Assembly: GCA_036927565.1 (NCBI GenBank)
Contig: JAYESD010000008.1
Location: forward strand, 16,386,100 to 16,450,099
Reading direction: 5' to 3'
Origin: Tuctoria greenei
Lineage: Eukaryota; Streptophyta; Magnoliopsida; Poales; Poaceae
Length of the DNA stretch: 64,000 bases
A program made the position numbers and the translations under genes. Positions 29,510-40,977 of this stretch are shown here, one piece after another. The stretch's first letter is position 1. The number at the start of each line of letters is the position of its first letter. The notes beneath the pieces were generated by a model. That model worked only from the letters and a program-made list of their open reading frames with translations. It was not told the DNA's origin and ran no database searches.

Positions 29510-32500
29510 ATGGAGTTGGGTCTGTGCGAGAGTCGCTTGAAGAGCGACAACGATTTGAAGAAGGTACAGGCCCTCATGGGGTGGTCCTCGGACTTCTTCA
29601 ACCGTTTGGTCCGTGCCGGCGGAGAGCTCCCCTTCAAGAAGGAGCGCGCCGGCGAAATGGTGTACTTTTCTTCATACGCCATGGTGGGGTTGATCCCACC
29701 TTTTTCTTCTTTCTTCTTGATTCTGCTAGACTTCTATGGTCTGCAGCTATACCACCTTGGCCCTCACTCCGTTCTCCTCGTGTCCATCTTTGTCCACTTC
29801 TGCGAGATGTGGGTGGGCATCCCCCCTACATAGAGCTCTTCCGAACCTTCTTCACTCCGGTCGTTCCCTTCCGGGAAGTGGGATGACTGGAAGAAAGATT
29901 GGATTGTCGTCAGGGTGGAGGAGCACGAGAGGTTGGAGCTGCCAGACGGTCTGCCCGGCATCGACACGACGATCTGGAGTGAAGCTCCGGTGCTGGCGGA
30001 AGCTTTCAACCCCGCCCTGACCAGGATCCGCCAATGCGTGGAGGGAGGATTGACTCCCCAGGCGGTATTCTGCAACTTCCTGGCCAACAGGTGGGCGCCA
30101 CTGAAGAGGAGGGAGAAGCTCCCTTGGGCCCTCAACAGCGTGATGGACGAGGACCGGGTTGAGACCGGGTTGAAGTCCAACATGGTGGGGAAGACCTTGG
30201 AGTTCCACCTCAAGAAATTCCAGCACGACATCGACGTCGACGGGGATGACTTGACTCCGCCGTCGGCCTTTCTCCCTCTGAACGTGGAAGTGGAGTTCAG
30301 CAGGGAGCTCCGGCGGACGATGCCCGCACTTGACGACCTCGGTGTCGTCGAGAGGAGATCAACCACCCGGGTGGCGATCCCCGGGATGCCGGAAGACGGC
30401 TCCGCCCCTGCCCCACAGCCGAGGGTCGAGGTCGTCGGCAAGGGCAAGGAGCTGGCGGAGGAGCCGAAGAGCCGGAAGAGGAAGCTGCGACACGCCGACG
30501 GAAGGTCCGTCAGGCCCGCTACTTCCGCCTCGGTTCCTTCTCCCCAGGGGGGAAGATCTTCCGCCGCCGTGGCGACTGTCCCCGTAGTGGGGTCCTTCCG
30601 GAACGATACCGTTCTGGCAGTGGGGTCCTCTCGGAGCGCGTCTGTCCCCGTGGTGGAACCCTCCTGGGGCGCTAGCTCCGGGCGCATGACTCCGGCACCT
30701 GGGACGGTGGGAGCCTCCAGGTCCAGGGGTTCCTCCCGATCAAGGAGAGCCTCGACCTGGGAAACGCCCATAGCTGCGACATGTCCTGGGGGGCCTTCCG
30801 GAGCTCCTACGCCGACCGTGGCCAGCCCGGAACATCCGAGAAAAAGGTTCCGCGCAAGCTGGTGCGGAAGCCTTCCAAGGTAATTTTTAATCTTTACATT
30901 GGTTAATTTTTTATTTGTAGCAACTGTTTGCTAAATTTCTTCGTTCATCATCTGTAGCGTCCCCAAGAAGGGGAGTGAAGCTCCACCCTCAGCCACAGTG
31001 TTTGAGGCCGTGGGAGCTTCTGCTCCAGTCTCGGTGCCGCCCCAAGCGGAGGTTGCGACAGCTCCGGCGCCGGCTGTCGTGGTCATGGACCTCGACTCGT
31101 CTCCAGAAGTTCCTGTGGTAGCGCCAGACCACGGGAGTGAAGATGCGCCAGTGGCACCCGTCTCGGAGGTTGAAGCTCCGGGTCCTGGTGCTGCAGTGAT
31201 GGAAGCTCCGGCTGTTGAGCCAGAGGAAGTAGTAGTCCCGGCTTCGGAGCCGGAAAGTGCTGAAGCCCCGGCGGTTGAGCCGGAGGTGACTGAAGCCCCG
31301 GCATGCGAGCCGGTAGTCGAGGTAGTTCCGGCAGTTGAGCCGGTTACCTCCGAAGTACCGGCCACTGAGCCGGTTATTGTTGGAGCACCGGGCTCAGAGC
31401 CGGTGGTCGAAGAGGAGAGGGAGCTCGAGCCTCCTTCGGAAGAGGTGTCCCGGTCGGAGCCAGTAGTAGCTCCTGTTCCGGAGGTGATGACGTCGGTGGT
31501 ACCTGCGGCCGAGCCGGAGTGCCCGAGCGAAGTCGCTGGCCCCCTGCCCGAGGGGGCGAATGAAGACTTGGCAGCGGGGCCTTCTTCGATGGCGACTGAG
31601 GCCATCCCGGAGGACGGCCCTAGTGCCTTGGAAGCTCAGGGTTCCACTCTCGTAGAGTGGGACCCAATTTTTGTATGTGAAGACCCGCTGGAACCAGCGG
31701 AGGAGACCCCAGCAGGTCCGGAGCCCATCCCGCTATCGATGTCTATCGACAACGCCTGCTCCAGTCTGCGTCAAGTCCAATTGGCCTTCTTCCACGGCAG
31801 CAAGGCTCTTGAAGAGGAGCGCCAAACCCTTAGGCGGTGGCGTAATCGGCTCCACTTCGCCAAGCTGGCGCAGTCGAGGCTAGCGGATGACAAGGAATGG
31901 ATCAAGCGGGAGAAGATCCGCCTGGAATACTGGGGCAAGCTGCTGGACGACAGGGAGAGCATGACTCATGCTCTCGACGCCCAATCCCAGGAGATATACA
32001 ATCAAGCCAAAGCAGCTAACAGTGCGGCCGAGGAACGCCATGAAAGGCTGGAGGTCATTAACACTGCACGCATCAAGCGCTGGGAGGCACTTGAAGAGAG
32101 GGAGAAACGGCTCGAGAATGAAGAGCAGAAACTCCTTGAGCTGCGGGATGATGTCCTGAGGAGGGAAGAGGAGCTTGCCGAGAAGGTAGCTCTGGCGGAC
32201 AAGGGCCTCGAGGAGCGCACCAAGAAATTGGAAGAGCGCTGCCAAGAGGAGGAGGAGAAGACCTGGGTGCGGAAGCAGGAACTCTACGAATATGAGTGTG
32301 CCCTTGTTGCTCGGGAGAAAAAAGTGGAGGCTAGGGAGAAGGACCTGGTCGATCGTCGAAACAAGATACACCTCCGGGAGGAGGAGCTCAGAAGACTTGA
32401 GAGGCGGGTTGCTGCTAAGATTCAGCAAAATGCCAAAGAAGTTGAGCGCCTCGCCAGGGAGAATTCCAAACTGACTGCGGCCAGGAGATCCCTGGAGGAG

Positions 32501-32881
32501 ATGAAGAGCTTAAGGACGGCAGACTCCCTACAGATTTGGGAGTTCCTGGGCAAGGCCAACGACGCGCTGACACCGATGGGTTTCAGCCCCGTGCGCCCGG
32601 ATGATCCGGAGCCGGAGCCGGACCTTGCGCTGGAAGCGTTGAGCGCAGCTGGTAGCAAGCTCTCCAAGGTGGGCGACATCATCGCGGACCAACTGGAGGT
32701 CGAGCAGCAATCCCTGGCGAGGAACGTCACAGAATATGTGTTGACGTGCTACACCAGCCGGAACCCTCAATTTCCTCTGGACCCGGTGCTTGAAGGCCCC
32801 GTCGAAGGAGAAGGCGAAGCTACCCGAGCTAGCGTGTCGGAGGTCGCCCAGAAGGTCACCGAGTTCTTCCATAGGGTCTAG
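29510..32881 (+). CDS. G2 antisense accessory gene: Transposase_28-like domain, Pro/Glu linker and coiled coil, one intron
   Basis: From ATG 29510 the protein begins like the 'putative gypsy type transposon' family (Pfam Transposase_28): MVYFSSYAMVGLIPPFSSFF and LDFYGLQLYHLGPHSVLLVS at about residues 50-90. A GT-AG intron (30880-30957, 78 bp) joins the two long frames in correct phase. Exon 2 has Pro/Glu/Val-rich repeats of the EPEV-EAP kind (about 31050-31560) and a long coiled coil rich in Glu, Lys and Arg (about 31750-32500). It ends with TAG at 32879-32881. A local frame disturbance at about 29820-29885 (extra base in a C run, then return to frame) introduces a stop, so this copy may be non-functional or mis-spliced. 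Its function is not known. A 335-residue frame on the other strand is a shadow. Confidence 0.72.
30880..30957 (+). other. Intron of the G2 antisense gene
   Basis: GTAATTTT at the start and CATCTGTAG at the end. Removing 78 bp joins exon 1 (two bases of a codon) and exon 2 (one base) into a continuous frame, S-L-P-S-V-P-K-K. It is AT-rich, in contrast to the GC-rich exons. This is strong support for plus-strand transcription. Confidence 0.82.
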
Positions 32882-34144
32882 GACCATATCTTTAGTTCTC
32901 ACTTGTATTTTTTCTTCTTCCTCCTCAATTTTGTAATCCCTTGTCTCCAGATGTAATCTCCTGTCTCCAGATGAATGAAATCCCCAAAATTTTTGCGAAT
33001 TTCACTTTTTGTCTTCAACATCTTTATCTTCACTTGGCCCCCTGGTAGATGTAAACAATTTGATTGTGAACATGTACCAAAAGGATACTGTGTTTTGTTG
33101 AAGACTCATTTGCTCCGAACTTGTAGCATTTAGGTCCGAAGTCTTCGATAGCGAAGGTCCCCTGAGGTTGTCGGAGCTTAGAAGCTCCGGCATTGTCCAT
33201 CACTGGAGCTTGGTAGCTCCGGCAATAGCCTCTATCAACACATAGAGCGTCGATAGTTAGTCCTCCGGGGTGTCGGAGCTGAGTAGCTCCGGCAGTGACC
33301 TTTGCCAACACTTGGTTTGCTGGCAGTAGACTCCATTTACGGGGTCTTCTCACCATCTTACATTCAGCGTCGACGGTTGGCCCCCTTGGGGGAGTCGGAG
33401 CTTAGTTAGCTCCGGTTTTCTCCATCAACGTAGAGTTTATTTTTCCTGCACACTTAAGGCAAGAAAAATAGTAAAATTCGTTCCTTGTCTATAATTTCGC
33501 CGTGGCTTACGATTCTCAAGAAAACTTTAGGTCGACCGCGACTTTAAATACAACCGGATGCGTTGCCTTTTCTCTTAGATTCAAGTGTCCATGGACCCGC
33601 CTTACTTCGGCCTGCCGGGGTGTAGGTAGAGTGGTGTACTTAGGGTGCTTGACCAGGCTAAGCCGATAGCACACTCCGGCCCTAGATTGGCTTGGCGGCT
33701 TTCAGGCGAGTTGGCCATGAACGATATTTGAATCCAAAAGAACTGACAATGCAACTCGAATCGTATATAAACTGGTCGAACTAAAATTTCTTAAGAATTG
33801 CACGTCTCTGTTATAGACAAGAAAGAGAAAAATAAAAATGTCGAGCCTGTACAAAATAAATGCACGTGGAGTCTATTTCACATGAAGATGTCTTTCATTA
33901 TAGGTCCGGGGTACAGGGGAAACAAGTACACTCTTAGGGTACGGAACCAGGCTAAGTGTGTTTCATTTCTCGTTTGACCCAGGGTAGTTAGCCACACTTT
34001 TAGTCCTGAGACTGTGACAAGTGTTGCATGAGCTTTGCGGACCTTTCGGGAAAGGTCTGGCTGCTCTCCCGGAGGAACAACCCGACTCTGTACAATAACT
34101 CTATAACATACACCCCAAGTTACTCAAGACTCACCTCCGTGGTA
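32882..34144. other. G2 spacer between convergent genes, with hairpins
   Basis: No gene. Plus-strand accessory and minus-strand pol genes converge here. Four hairpins built from CGGAGCT...AGCTCCG lie at 33172-33189, 33205-33220, 33274-33291 and 33396-33414. A T-rich stretch with 'aatgaaatccc' near 32973 could serve 3' end formation. The last 700 bp are unremarkable. Confidence 0.7.
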
Positions 34145-35086
34145 TTAAGTGTAGAACTTACGGAGGTGCTCGATGTTCCAAGGATTTGGGAGAGGTGTCC
34201 CATCCTCGGTAGCCAAGCGAACGCTTCCGGGACAGGATACTTTGATCACTCGGAAGGGTCCCTCCCAGTCGGGGGAGAGTTTGTTGAACCCTTCTCTGGA
34301 TAGTATTCTCCGTAGCACCAGATCGCCTTCCTCGAGCTGTCGGTTGTGTACATGCCGCTGGTGATAACGCCGTAGAGCTTGACGATATCGGGCATTCCGA
34401 ACAGCTGCTTGGCACCTTCCCTCCTCAAGGAGGTCTAGGTCTTCACGTCGGAGCTGGTCCTGCGCGGCTTCGTCGAAGGTCCGGACCCGGAGTGAACCCA
34501 AGGTGATTTCCGGAGGAAGGATTGCTTCAGCTCCGTACACCAGGAAGAAGGGTGTCTCTCCAGTTGACCGGTTTTGAGATGTCCTGTTAGCCCATAAAGT
34601 AGGCGGAAGCTCTTCGATCCAGTTGGCTCCATGTTTCTTCAAGCGCTCATAGGTGCGCGTTTTGAGTCCCTTAAGGATCTCTGCATTTGCTCTCTCGGCT
34701 TGGCCATTGCTGGCTGGGTGAGCTACGGAGGCGTAGCAAACTTGTATGCCGAGGTCTTCGCAATATCCTTGGAATGCAGAGCTTGTGAATTGAGTCCCAT
34801 TATCAGTGATGATCTGGTTTGGGACTCCGAATCTGCTTACAATAGATTGCAGAAAGTTGATAGCAGATTGATTGTTGATCGTCACAACTGGAGTTGCTTC
34901 CGGCCACTTGGTGAACTTGTCGATGGCGACATACAGGAACTTGTAACCTCCGACGGCTCTTGGGAAGGGTCCCAAGATGTCCATCCCCCACACAGCGAAG
35001 GGCCATGTAGGAGGTATCATTTGTAAGGGCTGAGCCGGTGTATGAATTTGCTTTGCATGAAATTGGCATGCTTCGCATTTCTTCAC
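34145..35086 (-). pseudogene. G2 integrase
   Basis: In the same frame as the rest of pol. The zinc-binding end (CEACQ at the ORF start, with the H-H pair just upstream beyond a stop) is followed by the catalytic core: Asp in VWGMDILGPFP, Asp in IITDNGTQFTS and Glu in SNGQAERANAE. The C-terminal part includes FNKLSPDWEGPFRV and ends at 34145. Integrase inserts the cDNA into the host genome. An in-frame TGA at 35186-35188 separates it from RNase H, so the polyprotein would end early. Confidence 0.9.
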
Positions 35087-35185
35087 CAGCTCAGTGGCAT
35101 CCTGGAGCGCTGTAGGCCAGTAGAAGCCATGCCGAAAGGCTTTTCCGACCAGCGTGTGGGAAGATGCGTGGTTCCCACACTCGCC

Positions 35186-36205
35186 TCAATGGATTTCTGC
35201 GAGAAGCTCACAACCTTCTTCCCTTGTGATGCACCGCATTAGGATGCCGTTGGCACCGCGCCGGTAGAGATCCCCTTCTACCAGCGTGTATCTTTTAGCC
35301 AATCTGACTACCCGGTCAGCGGATACATCATCGTCAGGAAGGATGTTGTCTTTCAAGTAGCTCCGGATCTCCGAGATCCATGCATCGGAGCTAGCTTGAG
35401 CTTTTGAGTCTTGCGTGCTGGGTTGCTCGGAGCTTCCGGCAGCACCTACGACCCTTGATGGCTGCCATGGTAACAGGGCCATCGGGACCGTCAGCTTCGG
35501 GATACTGATCTCGCCCCCTTCGCTCAGTTCGGCAGGCTGAGCTGTTGGTTTTGACAACCTCCAGACAAAGGTTCCGTCAGGAGCTGGAGCTCCAGTTGAC
35601 GCCTTAGTCGAGAGTTCGTCAGCTTCAGCGTTATGAGCACGCTGAACATGGTGGAGATCTAGGACTTCAAAGTCCTTCTGAAGCCTCTGGACTTCAAGGA
35701 GGTAAGCAGCTAGCTGGAGATTATTGCAGGAGCATTCACCCTTCACCTGCTTGATGATGAGCTGTGAATCTCCTTTGACCAGCAGTTGCTTGACACCATA
35801 TGACAGTGCCACCTTTAGTCCGTAGATGAGAGCTTCATACTCCGCCATGTTGTTGGTTTCCTTGAAGTCAAGGTGTACCATATATTTTACCTTCTCCCCA
35901 GTCGATGCAAGGAGAAGGATTCCAGCTCCGGCCCCCTGCTTCTGCATGGAGCCGTCGAAGTAAAGGATCCAGTGAGGCTCGGTGAAGGTTGGAGCTTGAT
36001 GCTCCGTCTTCCGCTCACTGGGGCCCCCAGGATTTGATGGAGAGGGAGTCCATTCTGCCAAAAAATCTGCCAACGCTTGACTCTTGACCGCTTGTCTTGA
36101 AATAAATTCAAGATCAAATTCAGCCAATTTCGCTGCCCACTTTGCAATATTCCCAGTTGAATTGGGATTATGCAGGATTGCTCGTAGTGGGTAGGAGGTC
36201 ACCAC
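35186..36205 (-). pseudogene. G2 RNase H and linker to integrase
   Basis: The frame begins after the TGA at 36233-36235 with TSYPLRAILHNPNSTGNIAKWA. A plant-type RNase H domain follows with Asp in WILYFDGSM, Glu in NNMAEYEAL, Asp in VKGDSQLI and Asp in NAEADELS, all four catalytic acids. The later part leads to the integrase zinc finger. RNase H removes RNA from the RNA-DNA hybrid. Tat elements carry this domain in addition to the one after RT. The TGA at 35186-35188 replaces a sense codon before a conserved GECGNHASSHTL stretch. Confidence 0.88.
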
Positions 36206-36232
36206 CGAGACTTTGTGAGCTTGGAAGTAGTG

Positions 36233-37648
36233 TCAAAGCTTCCTGGAGGCAATAAGAACTGCATAGAGCAGCTTATGCACCTCTAGGTATCGAGTCTTGG
36301 CATCATGTAATACTTCACTGATGAAGTACACTGGGCGTTGAATGGTCCGGACCCTCCCGGAGGGGTCCGGAGCTTCCTCTTCATTGACCTGGACCCTCTC
36401 GGAGGGGTCCGAATTCTCTTCGGGGACCTCCGGGTTCTGGCTGGAGGAACCCAGAGCTTCTTCAGAAATGACCTGGACCCTCCCGGAGGGGTCTAGGTCT
36501 CCTGAAGCATCTTCTTGTAGGTTCGAATCTGGGAGCTGGGACCCAGACTCGCTTTCAGGAACTTCCGGACCTTCCCGAAGAGGTCTGGGTTCCTGAGTGT
36601 GGGGTAGTTTTGGTCTCTCCGCAACCAGAACCATACTGACGACTTTGTCAGTAGCTGAAATGTAAAGCAGTAAAGGCTCACCAGGGTTCGGAGCTACCAG
36701 AATTGGTAGGGTGGTGAGGAACTGTTTCAGCTCCTGGAATGCCTTCTCTGCTTCTTCGGACCATTGGAATGGTCCGGACTTCCTCAATAACTTGAAGAAG
36801 GGAAGTGCCCGCTCCGCCAGTCTTGATATGAACCGGCTGAGGGCTGCTAGACATCCAGTTAACTTTTGGACGTCTTTGATGCGGGTTGGTGGCCGCATGT
36901 CTTCAATGGCTTTTATCTTCGCCGGATTTGCTTCTATGCCCCAGTGACTTACCAGGAAACCAAGAAGTTTTCTAGAGCTAACCCCAAACACACACTTGTC
37001 CGGGTTTAGCTTTGTGCGGGTGGCCCGCAGCTTGTCGAAGACAGCCTGCAAGGTGTCTAGGAGTGACTCCTTGTTCTTGACCTTGACCACGATGTCATCG
37101 ACGTACACTTCCACTATGTCTCTGATGAGTTCTTCAAAAGTTTTGTACATAGCTCGTACAAAAGTTGAAGCTGCATTCTTGAGACCAAATGGCATGGCTG
37201 TGTAACAATACAATCCATCTACTGTGATGAATGAAGTATGCTCTTCATCCTCCCTAGACATCCTGATTTGATGATACCCAGAATATGCGTCTAGGAAACA
37301 CAGTAATTCACACACGGAGGTGGAATCCACTATCTGATCTATTCTAGGTAGTGGGAATGGATCTTTTGGACATGCCTTATTTAGTGTGGTGTAGTCGATG
37401 CACATCCGAAGCTTCCCGCCGGCCTTGGGCACAACGACTGGGTTCGCCAGCCATTTTGGATGGAAGACTTCTCGGATGAATCCGGCTTCGAGTAGCTTCT
37501 TCACTTCTTGTCGGATGAAGTTCTGCCGCTCTACGGATTGCTTCTGAGGCTTCTGATGCACAGGCCGGGCATCGGGGTAGATCTTCAGGTTGTGCTCAAT
37601 CACTTCCCTAGGGATCCCAGGCATTTGTGACGGTTGCCAAGCAAACAC
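36233..37648 (-). pseudogene. G2 reverse transcriptase with an unusual repeat-bearing linker
   Basis: The RT blocks are clear: KLLEAGFIREV, KLRMCIDYTTLNKACPKD, FLDAYSGYHQI, AMPFGLKNAASTF, catalytic YVDDIVV (37094-37105) and FLVSHWGIEANP. The connection to the RVQ-type RNase H start (RPVYFISEVLHDAKTRYLEVHK) holds an insert of about 95 residues (about 36335-36600) rich in Pro, Glu and Ser, with repeats such as DPSGRVQV. The frame ends at TGA 36233-36235, where CGA is expected before HYFQAHK, so a CpG transition is likely. The first residues continue upstream into the gag-protease frame across a single TAG. Confidence 0.9.
36345..36595. repeat. In-frame palindromic repeats in the G2 RT-RNase H linker
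   Basis: GGACCCTCCCGGAGGGGTCC at 36349-36368, GGACCCTCTCGGAGGGGTCC at 36391-36410, a third at 36475-36494 and a degenerate fourth near 36568-36590. Each is a near-perfect inverted repeat and codes part of a DPSGRVQ-like unit. Confidence 0.88.
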
Positions 37649-37687
37649 GTCGACGTTAGCCCGGAGGAAAGTGATGAGCGCGAGTTC

Positions 37688-40105
37688 CTATTTGTCGTTC
37701 AACCCTCCTGATATACGGGTGGTTTGAGCGGCATCGGGACCAATTTGGACGATTTTGACGGGAATGTCGGTGTCGCCGCTTGGCTGCACACAGGGTGCAG
37801 AGGTCGAGCCTCGTTGACGAATGCTCGGGGGTTTCGGAGCTTGCTCCTGTCTGGAGTCCTCCTCTTGCGCCGTGGTGAGTGCGTGGAGTTCCTCCAGAGC
37901 AGTTACTCCGGCAGTGCGATCTCCGCGGATCCGGAGAACGCCTACTGGTGTTGGCATCTTCAACACCAGGTATCCATAATGAGCAGCTGCCATGAATTTA
38001 TACAGGGCAGGTCTACCCAAGATGGCTTTGAATGGTAAGTTGATCAGAGCGACGTCGAAGACCAACTTCTCGGTGCGGTACTTCTCCCGGGTCCCGAAGG
38101 TAACGGGGAGTGTAATAGCTCCAAGTGGGGTAATGGCCCCCGGACCTACTCCGGAGAAAGGTCGAGAGGGCTGGAGATCCGAAGGTCGGAGCTGAAGCTT
38201 AGTGAAAGCTTCGAAGCTGATGAGGTTAAGCCCCGAACCTACGTCCACCATGACATGGTGGAGCTGGATGTTGTTGATGGTAGGAGATACCATCAAAGGT
38301 AGCTGACCTGCTCCAAACATGCTCCGTGGGCAATCTGAAGCATCGAAAGTGATGGAGGTGTCCATCCACTTTCGATGAGGTTCTGGCCTGACTGTAGGGG
38401 CTACAACGGCCATATCCCGTCGCATAGTCTTGATGACGCGACAGCAGGTGATATCCCATGATCCACCAAAAATGGTGTTCATGGTCTTCCGACGCTCGTT
38501 GTCGGAGACGTCGGAATCATCATCGACGGAGGTGTAGACGGCCTTCAGGACCTTTTTGGTATCCTGAAACCCTAACTCCTCTTCAGCTGGAGCTTCGTCG
38601 ACCTTTTGTTTTCCTTCCCTTTGTCGGAAAGGAGATCCTTCCCGGCGCTTGCTGTAGCGCTCGGCAAGGTTTTGGACCTCCCGGCAGTCTTCCAAACCGT
38701 GGCTGCCCGTTTTGTGAATGGGACACCACACTTTGGGTTTGCCACCGTCTTCAGAAGATGGTCGAGGTCGCTTCTCGGGGTGTGGCCCCCGGCCACCCGG
38801 AGTTGCAGCAGCTGCAACGTTGGATGTGCCGGCCGACGGCTTTTTCTTGCCGTTGGTCTTCTTTTTCTTCTTGCTACCTCCGGAGGTAGCGGCTTCTTCT
38901 TTGGAGGATTTCTTGGGATCCTCCGAGGCTGGTTTGGAGTGCATCTCACGGCCCTCCGCAGCTCTGGCACATTTATCTGCCAGGCTGCAGAGTTCCGTGA
39001 CGCTGGTGATCTCCTTGATCGCCAGCTTCTCCAACATCTTCTTATCCCGTACGCCCTGTCTGAATGCCACAATGACAGAAGCGTTTGAGATAGAAGGGAT
39101 AGTGTTGCGTACCTGAGAGAACCTCTGAATGAAGGACCGCAAAGATTCTCCCCCTTTTTGCACGACCGCAAAAAGGTCCAGTTCAGTGCCTGGTCGGGTG
39201 TATGAACTCCCGAAGTTCGCAGTAAACTGATGGCACAATTCCTCCCAACTGTTGATAGAGTTGGGTGGAAGGCTCATAAACCAGGACCTGGCGGTCCCAG
39301 TTAAGGCCACTGGAAAGTAATTGGCCATCACGGCCTCGTTTCCTCCAGCTGCCAAGATTGCAGTGGAGTATATCTGAAGGAATTCGGCGGGGTTGACAGT
39401 CCCGTCGAATTTTTCCGGCGGGTGAGGCCGGAACTTCTGTGGCCATCTAACCATGCGCAGGTGCATGGTTAGGGCTGAACAGCCTCCTCCTACTCCTTCC
39501 AGAGTGGAAAGGTCCTGAGCTTCCCGTCTTTCACGGGCACACTCAATATGGACACGGCCGTCCTGCTGGCGGTATCGGCGATCAAGCTCTGCTCGGAGGT
39601 CATGAGTCGAAAGCCTAGATATTGTGTGAGTGCGTCGAGCCCCGGAGGGCAACGACGTCACTTTTTGAGATGCAGCACGTCTCCTGCTATTGGAGGCGTG
39701 CGGACCATGTCTTCCAGACAAAGTCCGCCGCTGCGACGGGGCTCGTCCCGAAGGAGGAGGACCCTGGTTGTTGAGGCGTTCGGCCGCTGCTGCGACCAAA
39801 TGCTCCACATCGGCCCTCCACTGCTCCAGTGCATCTCGAGATGCATCTGGAGGTGGTGGGCGTTGGAGAAGAGCACGCGCTGCATGGAGCGCGTGTTCCG
39901 GGTTGTCATGACTCGCCGACGCAGTAAGCGACGCCGACGCACCATCACGTTGCCCAGCCCGATTTGCTGGAGAAGACGGTGGTGGTGGGAGTGTGGCTCC
40001 TGCTGGTGCTGAGGCTCCTGCTGGTGGCTGCCTGTTGGAGGGATTGCCTCCAACTGCCTGAATAGCTGGTTGGCCATTGGACGATCCAGCAGCAGAGTTC
40101 ACCAT
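37688..40105 (-). pseudogene. G2 gag-protease (805 codons)
   Basis: Starts at ATG 40105, 38 bp inside the 5' LTR. A Pro/Ala-rich N-terminus is followed at about residues 230-360 by the retrotransposon gag domain (FRPHPPEKFDGTVNPAEFLQ, WEELCHQFTANF, ESLRSFIQRFSQVRNTIP), a Lys-rich segment, a C-H-C-type motif (CPIHKTGSHGLEDC near 470) and the protease near residue 650 (VMVDVGSGLNLIS). The usual Tat site reads VDGGS, so Gly to Val next to the catalytic Asp may inactivate it. The frame is the same as RT, RNase H and integrase; one TAG (37688-37690) ends it. Confidence 0.9.
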
Positions 40106-40122
40106 TCTCGAAAATCTCAGGC

Positions 40123-40142
40123 GCCCCTACCTAGCGCGCCAA
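40123..40142 (-). other. G2 primer binding site region
   Basis: The minus strand reads TTGGCGCGCTAGGTAGGGG next to the 5' LTR, the type found in Tat elements. Which tRNA it matches I cannot say with certainty. Confidence 0.65.
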
Positions 40143-40143
40143 C

Positions 40144-40977
40144 TGTCGGCGGTTGGAGCCGGCAGATCTCCCTTCACTGCTAAAGTGATTGGGGAGTTTG
40201 AAGTTCGGTGTGGGCGCGCGGAGACTCAAGAAGGTGAATATGAATTTGACACAGGAGACACAAGGATTTACGTGGTTCGGGCCGCCTGAGCGTAATACCC
40301 TACTCCACGGGTGTGTTGGTGTTGTATTGGCTGTAAGAGCTTGTCACGTATGATAGCTTGTGAATGTCCCTGAGTGTATCGTCGGCCTGTCCTTTTATAG
40401 TACAAGGACAGGCCGTTACAAGCTAGCCTGGCCCGACATGTGGCCCCGGCGGTTACTAGTATTGATACACGATTAATTGCTGTTAATGATCCTGTAACGG
40501 GCTCCGACAGTGCCGTTACTGGTGTTAAGATCGTCCGTTTAAGTGTCATTAATATGGAATTAATGACACTTAATCGGGTCTTGAAGTCCTTGGCTCTCCT
40601 TTGAAGGTCCGGAGCCGTTACAAGGTCTTCTGGAGGTTAGAGGCTGGCAGGTCCGACGATCGGACACGTGGCAGCTCCGGAGCTTGCTGTGGGAAGTAGG
40701 TAGCTCCGGGGCTACCGGACACGTGTTAAGTTCGGAGCTTCTCTCGGTCTGGGGTTATGTCCGGAGGTGCCGTTTCGGTACCTGGCCCGGAGCTTCCCCT
40801 TGTGGGCGGTAGCTCCGGTTTGGCAGTACACGTGGCGACCCAGGGATTAACCATGCTGGAGAAGCGGGTCCGGTCATGTCTGACAAGTGGGCCTCCGAGG
40901 GTCTTCAAACCAAGTAGATGGCTTTCTTTTGAAATCTTTGTAACCTCAAGGGGTGTACCGTTTTTAGGGTACCGACA
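40144..40977 (-). repeat. G2 5' LTR (right)
   Basis: Same ends and order as the left LTR, 834 bp, TATA-like box at 40393-40399. Differences are mostly transitions. Followed by GAATC (40978-40982). Confidence 0.95.

Larger units (their letters stand above)
28145..40977 (-). mobile_element. G2: Tat-type Gypsy retrotransposon with antisense accessory gene
   Basis: A complete 12,833-bp element with LTRs at 28145-28979 and 40144-40977, perfect TSD GAATC (28140-28144 and 40978-40982), gag-pol on the minus strand and an extra gene on the plus strand between integrase and the 3' LTR. This antisense layout is known from the Tat group (such as Grande and RIRE2 relatives). By eye the LTRs differ at about 20 positions plus one 1-bp indel (near 2.4%). 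The uninterrupted target is preserved in the A1 3' LTR near 48612-48624. Confidence 0.95.

Noticed and set aside
29764..30771. 335-codon minus-strand frame in G2
   Set aside because: It lies opposite the accessory gene, which has family similarity and a proper intron. GC-rich DNA with few stops explains the shadow frame.
31880..32428. 182-codon Leu-rich minus-strand frame
   Set aside because: It is the antisense of the Glu/Lys-rich coiled coil of the accessory gene.
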